Source of the DNA: Rhineura floridana
Taxonomy: Eukaryota > Chordata > Lepidosauria > Squamata > Rhineuridae
Direction of reading: 5' to 3'
Assembly: GCF_030035675.1 (NCBI RefSeq)
Contig: NC_084480.1
Location: forward strand, 291,262,982 to 291,326,981
DNA length: 64,000 nucleotides
The position numbers and the translations under genes are program-made. The notes below the pieces were generated by a model, which worked only from the letters and a program-made list of their open reading frames with translations, did not search any database and was not told the origin of the DNA. Shown piece by piece: positions 55,436 through 64,000 of this stretch. The first letter of the stretch is position 1, and each line of letters opens with the position of its first letter.

Positions 55436-55915
55436 CAGGGCTGGTTCTAAAGGGCGGCCAGGTGGGGCACTGGCCCGAGGGCCCCTGGAGCTACAGAGGG
55501 CCCTCCGCTCTCCTTCCGCGATCTCGCGGGACAAGAGCTTCCAAACTGCCCACCATCCCCCGCTTCACTTACCTTTTTCTCCGCTGTTTTTTGCGGTTTG
55601 CCATCAATCAAGATGACAGCTGAGGTTTCCATTGCTGCCATCAACCAAGATGGCGGCAGAGGCTTCAGCCCCTTAGGAAAACCTCAGCCAACATCTTGAT
55701 TGATGGCAAACCTGCACGTGCAGTATGCGCAGCTGCAAAAAAAGCAGAAAGGTAGGTGAAGCGGGGGGGATGGGATGGGACAGGACAGTGGGCGGCTCAG
55801 AAGCTCCTGTCCTGCGATCCCTCCTGCGGCTGTTTCCGCGGATCGCGGAAGGGGAGCGGAGGGGCCCAGGGCATGCTGGTGCCCAAGGACCCCGTCATGC
55901 CTGGAGCCGGCCCTG
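55436..55915. mobile_element. 480-bp palindromic hAT element (family G)
   Basis: An exact 8-bp duplication GTGACAAG (55428-55435 and 55916-55923) flanks ends CAGGGCTGG...CCGGCCCTG. Inner arms also pair: 'ctccttccgcgatctcgcg' with 'cgcggatcgcggaagggga', and 'ggtttgccatcaatcaaga' with 'cttgattgatggcaaacc'. The element is thus largely a long imperfect hairpin, CpG-rich, with no transposase. It carries AAGATGGCGGC at 55647-55657, a match to the YY1 binding motif. Confidence 0.95.
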
Positions 55916-55922
55916 GTGACAA

Positions 55923-56107
55923 GGGCCATAGCTCAATGGTACAGCATCTGCTTTGCATGCAGAATTGTTCAGGTTCTGTCCCTGGTATCTCCAGGTATGG
56001 CTGGGAGACACCCACATGGGGAAACCTGGAGAGCTGCTGCCAGTCAGTGTAGACAATACTGGGACAATGATCTGACTCAATGTAAGGCAACTTCCTGTGT
56101 TCCTATG
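55923..56107 (+). mobile_element. tRNA-derived SINE
   Basis: Head 'ggccatagctcaatgg', 'gcatctgctttgcatgcag', B box 'caggttctgtccc', body 'gctgccagtcagtgtagac', end 'aggcaacttcctgtgttcc'. It begins at the edge of the hAT duplication. TGACAAG on the left and TGACAGG on the right suggest it inserted at that junction. Confidence 0.9.
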
Positions 56108-56359
56108 ACAGGAGGAGAAGAGATAATTGAACTTCAGATATCCCAAATCTAGCTGCACTATTAATACTTACTGTACTATTTATGTATATTACTACTACTA
56201 CTACTCTCTACAAGGAAATACATATGGCCTCAGGTGCCTTTTTCCTGTTTAAATAAAGGGAAGAAAGATATTGTGTATGTGTTGGAGATAGGAGGACTAC
56301 TCAAGATAACAAACATCTACGCACTCAAGGAGATGAGCTTTCCCTTATTTGCAAGACAC

Positions 56360-57730
56360 TTCACGTGAGGAGGCACATGAGCCTGCACTTTTTCTCCACA
56401 GCCATCTGTGCCCTGAGCTGATAACCGAGGGAGACGCTCCTTCCCACCGGCTCCTGCCTCTTTAAGCTCCAGCTGTTCTCGTTTTCCTCCCACCCATCTT
56501 CTCCTGTCTCTATTTTTAGCTCGCTTCCCCGATGGTAGCATCCATTTTTCTCTTCCTCCTCTCCCACCCGCACCTCCCCTCTTCGCGGCTTCCTCTCCAA
56601 ATGGTACTTTCCACGCCGAGAAGGTCAGCCGACTGAGCATGCCTGAATGTTGCTCGGCAGCTGCAGAACCCAGGATGCGCGCCCGGCTAATCCCATTCAC
56701 AGGGAGCGGGCCCTTGCGCTCGCGCACTCGCTCTGACTGGCTGACAGGACTGAGCGAGCGCTGCACCGCGCTGTGCGGCACCCAGTGAAGCAGCGTCAAG
56801 CGCAGCCCGCTCTTTTCCTTCTCCTGACAAGTAAGTTTCTTCTCCGCTTTTTCAGCCTTCGCTGCCCCAAGTCACCGAGGCGCCCTGCAGTCACCGCAGA
56901 CGCTGCTGAAGCAGCAAAAGCTTCTGGCGCTTGGGCAGTGGGCGGGAAGCGGCCGCAACCCGGCCAATCCGCAGGGCAAAAAATGCCCCGCACGCGCCGC
57001 CTGCTTCTGCTGCCTTGGGACAGTTGGGCTGGCTTGGAGTGCCCTTTCTGACGCTGCCTTGCAACGGTGGCGCCTGCTTGTTTTTGGGGGGCTGGACGGG
57101 CTTGGTTTTCGTGTTTTTTTTCCTTAAACTAATATTTATTTTGCTAGGGAAGGGGATAAGCGGGAAGCTCCTGCTCGCTCGTCCTTTCCTTTCCTGCTGG
57201 GAGGAAGCTCGGCTCGAGGCAAGGAGAGGTGATGGAGGGAATGGGACAAAACCGATGAGTGAGGGGAAGGATGGGGCTGAGGAGCGGGTGGAGGGCGGCG
57301 GCGGCTGGCCCAAGGAAGAACTGGGGCCGAAGGGGAGACTCGGGCATGAGGATGGGCTAGGCTTAGGACCTGGGGCTTGGAGGAGGGCGTCCACTGAGAG
57401 GAAATAGGGCTGGACTGAGTTGAAGGCAGCTAGGGGCGAGGGGTTGGATGCTTGGGCCAGGCGGGGTCTTGGTAGGGATCCAGGGCGCTGGGCAGGAGCT
57501 CTGTGGAGGGGCGAAGGGAAGCGAGGTTGCTCGATGGGGGCCAGGCGGGAGAGAAGGGGTGCTTCGGTGGACGTTTCCGACACGGTTTATTTTTTTATCC
57601 CTCGTTGCCGTTGGGCTTTTGGGGAACCGCGAGTCTGAAGCTTGTGGAAATGACCCAGAGCCAAGAGAATCGGTGAAGGCAGGCAGGCAGGGACCAAGGG
57701 CTGCTGCCGCTGCATGCGCTGCTGCCGGGT
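56360..57730 (+). promoter_or_regulatory. CpG-rich promoter-like region with a probable non-coding first exon
   Basis: By eye this is the only stretch over 1 kb with high GC and frequent CpG. Around 56650-56800 are dense CpGs ('gcgcgcccggctaatccc', 'gcgctcgcgcactcgctc'). A pyrimidine-rich segment then leads to a consensus splice donor GTAAGT at 56831, so an exon ending at 56830 on the plus strand is plausible. No ATG-led frame crosses the donor convincingly, so the exon is probably 5' untranslated. Long open frames here on both strands are expected from GC content. The host gene is not identified; its next exon would lie to the right, perhaps beyond the window. Confidence 0.6.
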
Positions 57731-57972
57731 ATGTCAACAGCCGTTCACTTTTTGTCTCTGTCTTTCTTTCTTTCTAAAACGTCTCTCACGCAAACACAGA
57801 CCGGACAGACTTGCAGAGGCGCCAGCTGGGGCATGAGTGGGATCAGTGAGATTCCAGGGCCAATGCAGAGTAGTCCCTGGACGCCTGTGCCAGCATTGCA
57901 TGGAGTCAGGCTGGGACTGCAGAGGTGGTGTGTAGGAGCAGGAAGCTTCTGATTTTGGCTTGGAGGCTTAGT

Positions 57973-57998
57973 TGTGTGTGTGTGTGTGTGTGTGTGTG
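57973..57998. repeat. (TG)n microsatellite
   Basis: About thirteen TG units in the probable first intron. Confidence 0.95.
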
Positions 57999-57999
57999 C

Positions 58000-58690
58000 G
58001 CCCGGGCAAATCTCTACTGTTGCTGCTCCGACTGAAAGCCTGTGGTGTATCTGAAAAGCCCTTTGGTGATACAGCACCTGATGCATGTGTTCCACTGCCA
58101 TGGATTTTTCTCTCATTTTTCTTGGGAAATGTCATTTTTTTCTGAATGGATGGGAGAATAAGCAGGTGCTGCCCATCTCCCCCATTCTGCTCTTTAATAT
58201 TCAGCTGTCGTGTACAAATCAGCCTCATTCCCTTAAAAAGAAATTAGCATGCTCTAGCTGTCTGCAAGGGATTTTTTTTAATCCTAATTTATTTGCTGTC
58301 TGAAGCCATCCCTTGGTTCTTTCTGCACTTCTCCCACGGAGTGAGGCTGCTTTGCTGATGAGCTGATCAGTTTCTGTGCCTTGCTCTGCCTCTGGAAATA
58401 CTCTCTTGCACCAGGCTCCTTCTTTCTCCATAGAGCAGCCTCTTGAAATATGCATATCTGGTGAGATGCCTACACCAGTGGTGCTATTGTGCCATAGCTG
58501 TCATTACTGAAGGCGGACTTTAACATTATTACAGCACTGAAGCTTTAGTAGAAGTAAACTTCAGTGAGAAGAGCCAAGCATGATGTCACCGATGCCAGAG
58601 TAAAAGCAAGGTTAAACAGTTCTTTGAATTCAAATGATGTTACAAAGATAAATTTATGTGTTGAAAATATGCCTGTAACACAGGATAATG
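58000..58690. other. No recognised feature
   Basis: Probable intronic sequence of the gene starting near 56.8 kb; nothing supported. Confidence 0.4.
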
Positions 58691-58696
58691 CTTAAT

Positions 58697-58880
58697 GCAA
58701 CTGATGAAGTGGACTGTAGTCTACAAAAGTTTATGCTGTAATACATTTGTTAGTCTTTAAGATGCCACAAGTCTCTTTGTTATTTTTGCTGCAAAAGATT
58801 AACTCACCACCCCAAATAATTATATATATATATATATATATATATTTTCCCCCTGGGGTAGCTACGTTAATCTGAAGCTT
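58697..58880 (+). repeat. Unassigned amniote repeat around an (AT)n run
   Basis: 'tgatgaagtggactgtagtc', 'tttatgctgtaatacattt' and 'gttagtctttaagatgcca' are words of a repeat common in reptiles whose class I cannot assign. (AT)n at 58821-58847 separates 'gattaactcaccaccccaa' from the roughly inverse 'ggggtagctacgttaatc'. Confidence 0.5.
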
Positions 58881-59233
58881 CCAGAGTATATGATTTAAAC
58901 ATATGGCTTTAAAAAATGCTCAGGTAGGGACAGAAAAGCACTTTCTAATTTGGTGGTGGGGATCGAACGATACATATTAACTCATCGCTTTGCTTGCCAA
59001 TATAATGAAATGGAGGTGTTTTGGTCAGAAAACAAATACTGTAGATTTAATAGTGGTGACTATGTGATTATTATCAGTTAACTATGTTTTCAAACTATAA
59101 CCATGGAATGATAATATTTAAGTTTAAAAAAAAGAGTCTTAAGAATGGCTCTTGGGATATACAGTATCACTTTAAATAGCATGCATTATCCAGGTAAATT
59201 AAACATTTTATTGGGCTATAGTTACTTGACTTA

Positions 59234-59323
59234 GGCTGCAATCCAATACATGTCTACTCAGAAGTAAGCTCCATTGGGTTCAATGGAACTTATTCGCAGG
59301 TACATGTGTATTGGATTGCAGTC
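59234..59323. repeat. Palindromic MITE, TTA on both sides
   Basis: GGCTGCAATCCAATACATGT pairs with ACATGTGTATTGGATTGCAG. TTA flanks both ends (59231-59233 and 59324-59326). The clearest member of this family in the window; TTA duplications would fit PIF/Harbinger transposons. Confidence 0.8.
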
Positions 59324-59329
59324 TTAGTA

Positions 59330-61015
59330 AGGTAGATAGCCTCTTTATAAAACAAGGCTGTCTTTGATTAAGAATAGTGTATCTGCTTTAAAATGAGTTG
59401 AGACCTGTTTTATCTTTGAAATATGTTTGAACTTTTGTTAATGCTTAAAGTATCTGTCTCATTAAAGAGCAATTTAAAGGTAATGTGCTCTTTGAAAGAG
59501 AATTGCAGAATGCTTGATTTGCTGTTTTTAACTTAAGAAATGCCTATATGGTATTACCAATTGCAGAAAGGTTGTGATAGGTTCTACTTCATGTTCTGCT
59601 TGAGATCTCCTGCTTGTGCAGAGTTTTTGCCCCAAGAGCTAGGTGCTTATAAGGAGTGGTTTGAGGTTTATTGGAGTTACATTTACTAGATCTGTCAATT
59701 ACTATATCTGTCAATTAATTGAAGAACTCATGCTTCTGTCACATTCAAAAAAATGTCACACTAAAAAAATGGAACTTCCACATGGGGATGTGCATAAAGG
59801 GGCTGGTTTGCATTCCCAGTTGATTGAGGGGTTGTCTGACCCTCTTCCCAGACTGTGTTGTATGCAAGGAAAAGTTCTTCTAAAAAATCCCCCATTCCAG
59901 TGGTGTTTCTGAATATGCCCATGTACTTTCTCCCATGTGAATGACTGGGCTGATTTTGGTTCACTCATGTGGGGTGTGGGAAGTTCTTTAGTTGGAGACA
60001 ATGTTGGACATATCCTGATTATCAATGAGCGATGGCCCAGTTTGCAAGAGGCACCCCAGAGATGAGCAATGTGTCTCTGCACTTTGCCCCTCATTGGTTC
60101 TCTTGGCGTTTAGGCTGCCACTCACACAGTGTGCTCATCATATGGGCAGTTTGATAGAGGATAGTGTGAAAGGTATATGATGCATTTCTGTTGCTGAAGC
60201 AAAGCAAATTCGGTCCTGTAAGCTGTCTGGTTGAGAGACCAACTGGGACTCCTGTGTAAGCCATAGAGGAAGAGTGTTTATAAGTTAATCAATATACTAA
60301 TGGTCTCAATTTTCTGAGTGTTGGTGCTTATGTGGCCAAAACAGCATAATCCAAGCACTAGAAGGAATTATCAGAAGGCTTTGGGGGAACCAGAAGTTTT
60401 ATAGGAGCACAAAAAAATCTGTAGAAAAACAATCCTCAGGATGGGGGAGCCCCAAAACAGCTCTGGGAGGATTGAGCATGCTCACTGGGCATGGGATGCT
60501 GGCTGACTGACAGTGGCAGGGGGTATGGACAACCACACAGAAGGCAAAAATTGAATGGAGTATCCCTAGAACCAGGGTATGGTAGAATAGGGCACTGCAA
60601 CATCTTGTTGTAGACTTCACTTGTAATGATGGTGATGATGTTTTCTGGTCTGAAAATCTCACATGTCATACAAAGAAAGGCTATATGATGACAAACACAT
60701 CTGGTTTCTATGAATGAATATACATTTCAGAATTGGATTGAATATTTTTCATAATGAAAATAATATAGCTAATAGAGCTGGTAGACTTTTTGAAATGAGA
60801 GGATCCTTGATGTTTGATTCTTCTTCTTGTTCATAAAATCTCAAAAACAATCTGTTTAACCTTGTTTGAAGAATGGTTTGAAAAGGGAAGTGGCAGCAGT
60901 TTGTGTAGTGAAAAAGAGGAAAGTTATCTTCTCTTTTAATGAAAAAGAGGCATGGGTGTAACAATTGCAGTAATTTTCCTTAATTAGATGACCTTATATG
61001 ATTGTGGTAGCTTAT
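59330..61015. other. No recognised feature
   Basis: Intergenic or intronic; short frames without domains. Confidence 0.4.
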
Positions 61016-61318
61016 ATGGATGTTGTTTATGTGCCTTCACGTCGATTAAGACTTATGGTGTCCCTATGAATCAGTGACCTCCAACAGCATCTGTCATGAA
61101 CCACCCTGTTCAGATCTTGTAAGTTCAGGCCTGTGGCTTCCTTTATGGAATCAATGCATCTCTTTTTTGGACTTCCTCTTTTTCTATTCCCTTCTATTTT
61201 CCCCAGCAGCATTGCCTTTTCCAGTGAATCATGTCTTCTCATGATGTGTCCAAAGTATGATAACCTCAGTTCATCATTTTAGTTTCTAGTGACAGTTCTG
61301 GTTTAATTTGTTCTAACA

Positions 61319-61846
61319 CCGTGGTTCCCAACCTTTATGAGCATGGGACCCCCTTTATAAGCTGAAAAAAATTCATGACCCCTCCCCCCAGGGAGGCAGG
61401 CTGGCTGCCAGGAAGGAAGGGGGAAAGCAGCCTTTCTGTGCAGACTTGCTTCTTTTTGCTTCACAAAAAGCCCTCTCCTCTCATTCTAAGTAAGGGTGCT
61501 GTCAGTAGCGGCAGTGCAAGGAGACGGGAATCAGTGATAGTAATCCCCTCTTCTTCCTGGTAGCTCCACCCTCAGCCTCCTTTGGCATCTGCCATGTATT
61601 TTATAGGCAGATGCCTGCCCTTAGTGCACCTGACAGACGCTCTGGCGCTTCAGCAAAAGACCTCCCCTCTTCTTTGGAGCAAGGGAGAGGTGTCATCTGC
61701 AGCGCCAGTGGGAAGCAGACAGTGTAGAGGGAGTGAACACTTTTTAAAAAAATAATAAATAATTCATTTCTGTACTGTTCACGGCCCCCTCTGGATTACT
61801 TCGTGGGGCCCCCTGGGGGTCCTGGCCCCCAGGTTGGGAACCACTG
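61319..61846. mobile_element. 528-bp non-autonomous hAT element inserted in BovB
   Basis: An exact 8-bp duplication TTCTAACA (61311-61318 and 61847-61854) and ends CCGTGGTTCCCAACCT...AGGTTGGGAACCACTG (15 of 16 complementary). The BovB copy at 6175-6200 shows the uninterrupted 'tgttctaacacccaatta', confirming the insertion point. No transposase; interior GC-rich. Confidence 0.97.
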
Positions 61847-62055
61847 TTCTAACACCCAATTATTTGTCTTTTTTGCAGTCCATCGTATCCGCAAAGCTCT
61901 CCTTCAACACCACATTTCAAATGAGTTGATTTTTCTTTTATCTGCTTTTTTCACTGTCCAACTTTCACATTCATACATAGAGATTGGGAATACGATGATC
62001 TGAATGATCCTGACTTCAGTGTTCAGTGATACATCTTTGCATTTGAGGACCTTTT

Positions 62056-62271
62056 CTAGTTCTCTCGTGGCAGTCCTAGCCTTCTTCTGATTTCTTGACT
62101 ATTGTCTCCGTTTTGGTTAATGACTGTGCCGAGGTATTGATAATCCTTGACAAGTTCAATGACATCATTGTCAACTTTAAAGTTACATACATCTTCTGTT
62201 ATTACTTTAGTCTTTTTGACATTCAGCTGTAGTCCTGCTTTTGTGCTTTCCTCTTTAACTTTCATCAGCAT
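62056..62271 (-). CDS. BovB RT, block after the catalytic core (fragment)
   Basis: The open part reads MLMKVKEESTKAGLQLNVKK then DYQYLGTVINQNGDNSQEIR, the same block as in the 5.9-kb copy. The frame stops where the two copies differ by a few bases. A fragment of one LINE protein rather than a gene of its own. Confidence 0.88.
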   Translation of the reverse strand: MLMKVKEESTKAGLQLNVKKTKVITEDVCNFKVDNDVIELVKDYQYLGTVINQNGDNSQEIRRRLGLPREN

Positions 62272-62444
62272 TCATTTCAAATTATTATTGGTTTCTACTA
62301 GTAGTATGGTATCATCAGGATATCTTAAATTATTGATATTCATCCCTCCAATTTTCACACCTCCTTCATCTTGATCCAATCCCGCTTTCCCTATATGTTC
62401 TGCATATAGATTAAACAAATAGGGTGATAAAATACACGCCTGTC

Positions 62445-62885
62445 TCACACCCGTTCCAATCGGTTTCTCCTTATTCTGTCCTTACAGAAGCCTCTTGTCC
62501 AGAGTATAGGTTGTGCATCAGCAATCAGATGCTGTGGCACCTCCATTTCTTGTAAAGCATTCCATAGTTTTTCATGATCTACATAGTCAAAGGCTTTTCT
62601 GTAATCTATCAAGCACAGGGTCATTTTCTTCTGAAATTCCTTGCTCCATTCCATTATCCAACATATGTTTGCGATATGATCTCTGGTGCCTCTTCCCTTT
62701 CTAAATCCATCTTGGACATCTGACATTTCTCGCTCCATATATGGTAAGAGCCCTTGTTGTAGAATCTTGAGCATTACTTTACTTGCATGGGATATTAAGG
62801 CAATCGTTCGATAATTACTGTATTCCCTGGGATCCCCTTTTTTGGAATTGGGATGTATATGGAACGCTTCCAGTCTGTGGGCCAT
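62445..62885 (-). CDS. BovB RT, fingers and palm part (fragment)
   Basis: 146 codons. Contains SNYRTIALISHASKVMLKIL, then DVQDGFRKGRGTRDHIANIC and LCLIDYRKAFDYVDHEKLWN. These are RT motifs 1-3 of RTE elements; the D of IDYRKAFD is the first catalytic aspartate of motif A. The palm motif YADD would lie at lower coordinates but the frame is broken before it. The N-terminal Met is internal. Confidence 0.92.
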   Translation of the reverse strand: MAHRLEAFHIHPNSKKGDPREYSNYRTIALISHASKVMLKILQQGLLPYMEREMSDVQDGFRKGRGTRDHIANICWIMEWSKEFQKKMTLCLIDYRKAFDYVDHEKLWNALQEMEVPQHLIADAQPILWTRGFCKDRIRRNRLERV

Positions 62886-63394
62886 TGTTTAGTTTTCCAT
62901 ATTTCTTGACAAATTTGTCAAAATTTGGACAGATTCAGTCTCAGTAGCTTGTAGCAACTCTTAGTATGCCATCTGTTCCTGGTGATTTGTTTCTTTCAAG
63001 TAGTTTAACAGCAACTTTCACCTCGCAGTCTAAAATTTCTGGTTCGTCATCATACGGTTCCTCCATGAATGAATCTGTCATCCTGGCATCTCTTTTATAG
63101 AATTTTTCAGTGCATCACTTCCATCTTCCTTTTATTTCATCTCGGTCAGTCAGTGTGTTCCCCTGTTGATTATTCAACATCCCTACTCTTGGTTTAAATT
63201 TCCCTTTCATTTCTCTAACATTTTGGAACAGGGCTCTTGTTCTTCCCTTTTTGTTGTCCACTTCTGTTTCTATACAATAACTATTGTAATAGTTCTCTTT
63301 GTCCCTACATACTAGTCACTGTATTGTTGCATTTAGGGTTCTGACTGTGATTCTGTCTCCTCCTGCTTTTGCTTTCTTTCTTTCTTTAACCATT

Positions 63395-63643
63395 TTAAGA
63401 GTTTTTTTCAGTCATCCATCGAGGTCTTTCTCTCTTTTTAACTAGAGGTATTGTCTTTTTGCATTCTTCCCTGATAATGTCTCTGACTTCACTCCATAGT
63501 TCTTCTGGTTTTCTGTCAACTAAGTTTAAAGCCTCAATTCTGTTCCTTATTTGATCTTTATATTCTTCTGGGATGTTATTTAAATTGTATTTTGGCATTA
63601 TGCTTGCTTTGTTGTTGTTCTTTAGCTTTACTCTGATTTTCAA
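63395..63643 (-). CDS. BovB endonuclease-RT linker (fragment)
   Basis: 82 codons reading MKIRVKLKNNNKASIMPKYN then LNNIPEEYKDQIRNRIEALN, KPEELWSEVRDIIREECKKT and KKRERPRWMTEKNS. This matches the linker between endonuclease and RT in BovB elements (PKYNLxxL..., RxxxPWMT-type end). Confidence 0.85.
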   Translation of the reverse strand: MKIRVKLKNNNKASIMPKYNLNNIPEEYKDQIRNRIEALNLVDRKPEELWSEVRDIIREECKKTIPLVKKRERPRWMTEKNS

Positions 63644-64000
63644 TGTGACCAGTTCATGATCTGTACCTCAGTCTGCTCCTGGTCTTGTTTTTGCAGAAAG
63701 TATGGAACTTCTTCATCTTCTGCTACCAATTATATAACCAATTTAATTCCTATATTGACCATTTGGTGATGTCTACGTGTATCTTTTCAGTTGCTCAAAA
63801 AATGTGTTTACGAGAAACAAATTATTGGCTTCACAGAATTCAATAAGTCTTTCTCCTGCTTCACTTCTGTCTCCTAAGCCCCATTTCCCCACATTCCTAG
63901 TTCTTCTCTCTTTCCTACTTTTGCATTCCAGTCTCCCATGATTATCAGCGTATCTTGTTTTGGTGTGTCATCAATTTCTTCCTGTACCTCTGCATAAAAT

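Larger units (their letters stand above)
61018..64000 (-). mobile_element. RTE-BovB LINE, long copy running off the window
   Basis: Minus-strand BovB with its 3' tail at 61018, interrupted once by a hAT element (61319-61846). It continues through the RT (62445-62885 and around) into the endonuclease region at the right edge, where the minus strand reads KQDTLIIMGDWNAKVGK near 63900-63965. That GDWNAKVG block is the catalytic heart of the APE-type endonuclease. The 5' end is outside the window. The coding frame is broken by several frameshifts and stops. Confidence 0.95.

Noticed and set aside
56317-57583. Long open frames on both strands (160, 158 and 230 codons)
   Set aside because: They overlap each other in a GC-rich region where stops are rare, are of low complexity (Pro/Ser/Arg rich) and show no domain.

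Overview
The window looks like AT-rich intergenic DNA from a squamate reptile (lizard or snake), dominated by transposable elements. The main indicators are a near-intact Sauria SINE, two RTE-BovB LINE copies, CR1 and L2-type LINE 3' ends, squamate tRNA-derived SINEs and many small non-autonomous hAT elements. I found no complete host protein-coding gene. The longest reading frames are LINE fragments: BovB reverse transcriptase at 5.9-6.6 kb and 62-64 kb, L1-type ORF1 at 37 kb, and CR1 reverse transcriptase at 53 kb. The species cannot be fixed from the sequence alone.

Layout. 1-8 kb: CR1 piece cut off by the window edge, an LTR fossil, a CR1 3' end, a 138-bp palindromic hAT element and a BovB 3' half. 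8-30 kb: hAT elements (several with exact 8-bp target duplications), one BovB-tailed SINE, L2 fragments, and an LTR nested in a hAT element. 30-39 kb: CR1/L2 debris, a MIR-like SINE, the Sauria SINE, and a complete ORF1-only L1 (HAL1-like) bounded by an 18-bp duplication. 39-45 kb is the most layered part. One hAT element contains a palindromic MITE that contains a solo LTR. A second LTR sits inside a LINE tail and itself holds a 5'-truncated copy of the host gene OARD1 (TARG1 macrodomain) joined to a LINE-type tail. 45-55 kb: a candidate 105-nt exon, another solo LTR with a perfect 15-bp tandem repeat, and CR1/L2 3' ends. 55.4-57.8 kb: a 480-bp palindromic hAT element and a SINE stand just upstream of a CpG-rich region that looks like a host promoter with a non-coding first exon and a consensus splice donor. 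57.8-64 kb: sparse repeats (probable intron of that gene), then a second BovB copy split by a 528-bp hAT element.

How the parts relate. SINEs and LINEs in the window share 3' tails (BovB tail on a tRNA SINE, L2-like tail on the MIR-like SINE), as expected for LINE-driven SINE mobilisation. The OARD1 copy ending in a LINE tail fits the same machinery. Coordinates of elements with target-site duplications should be good to about a base; those of old fragments are approximate to tens of bases. All family names are from reading the sequence and general knowledge, not from a database search.
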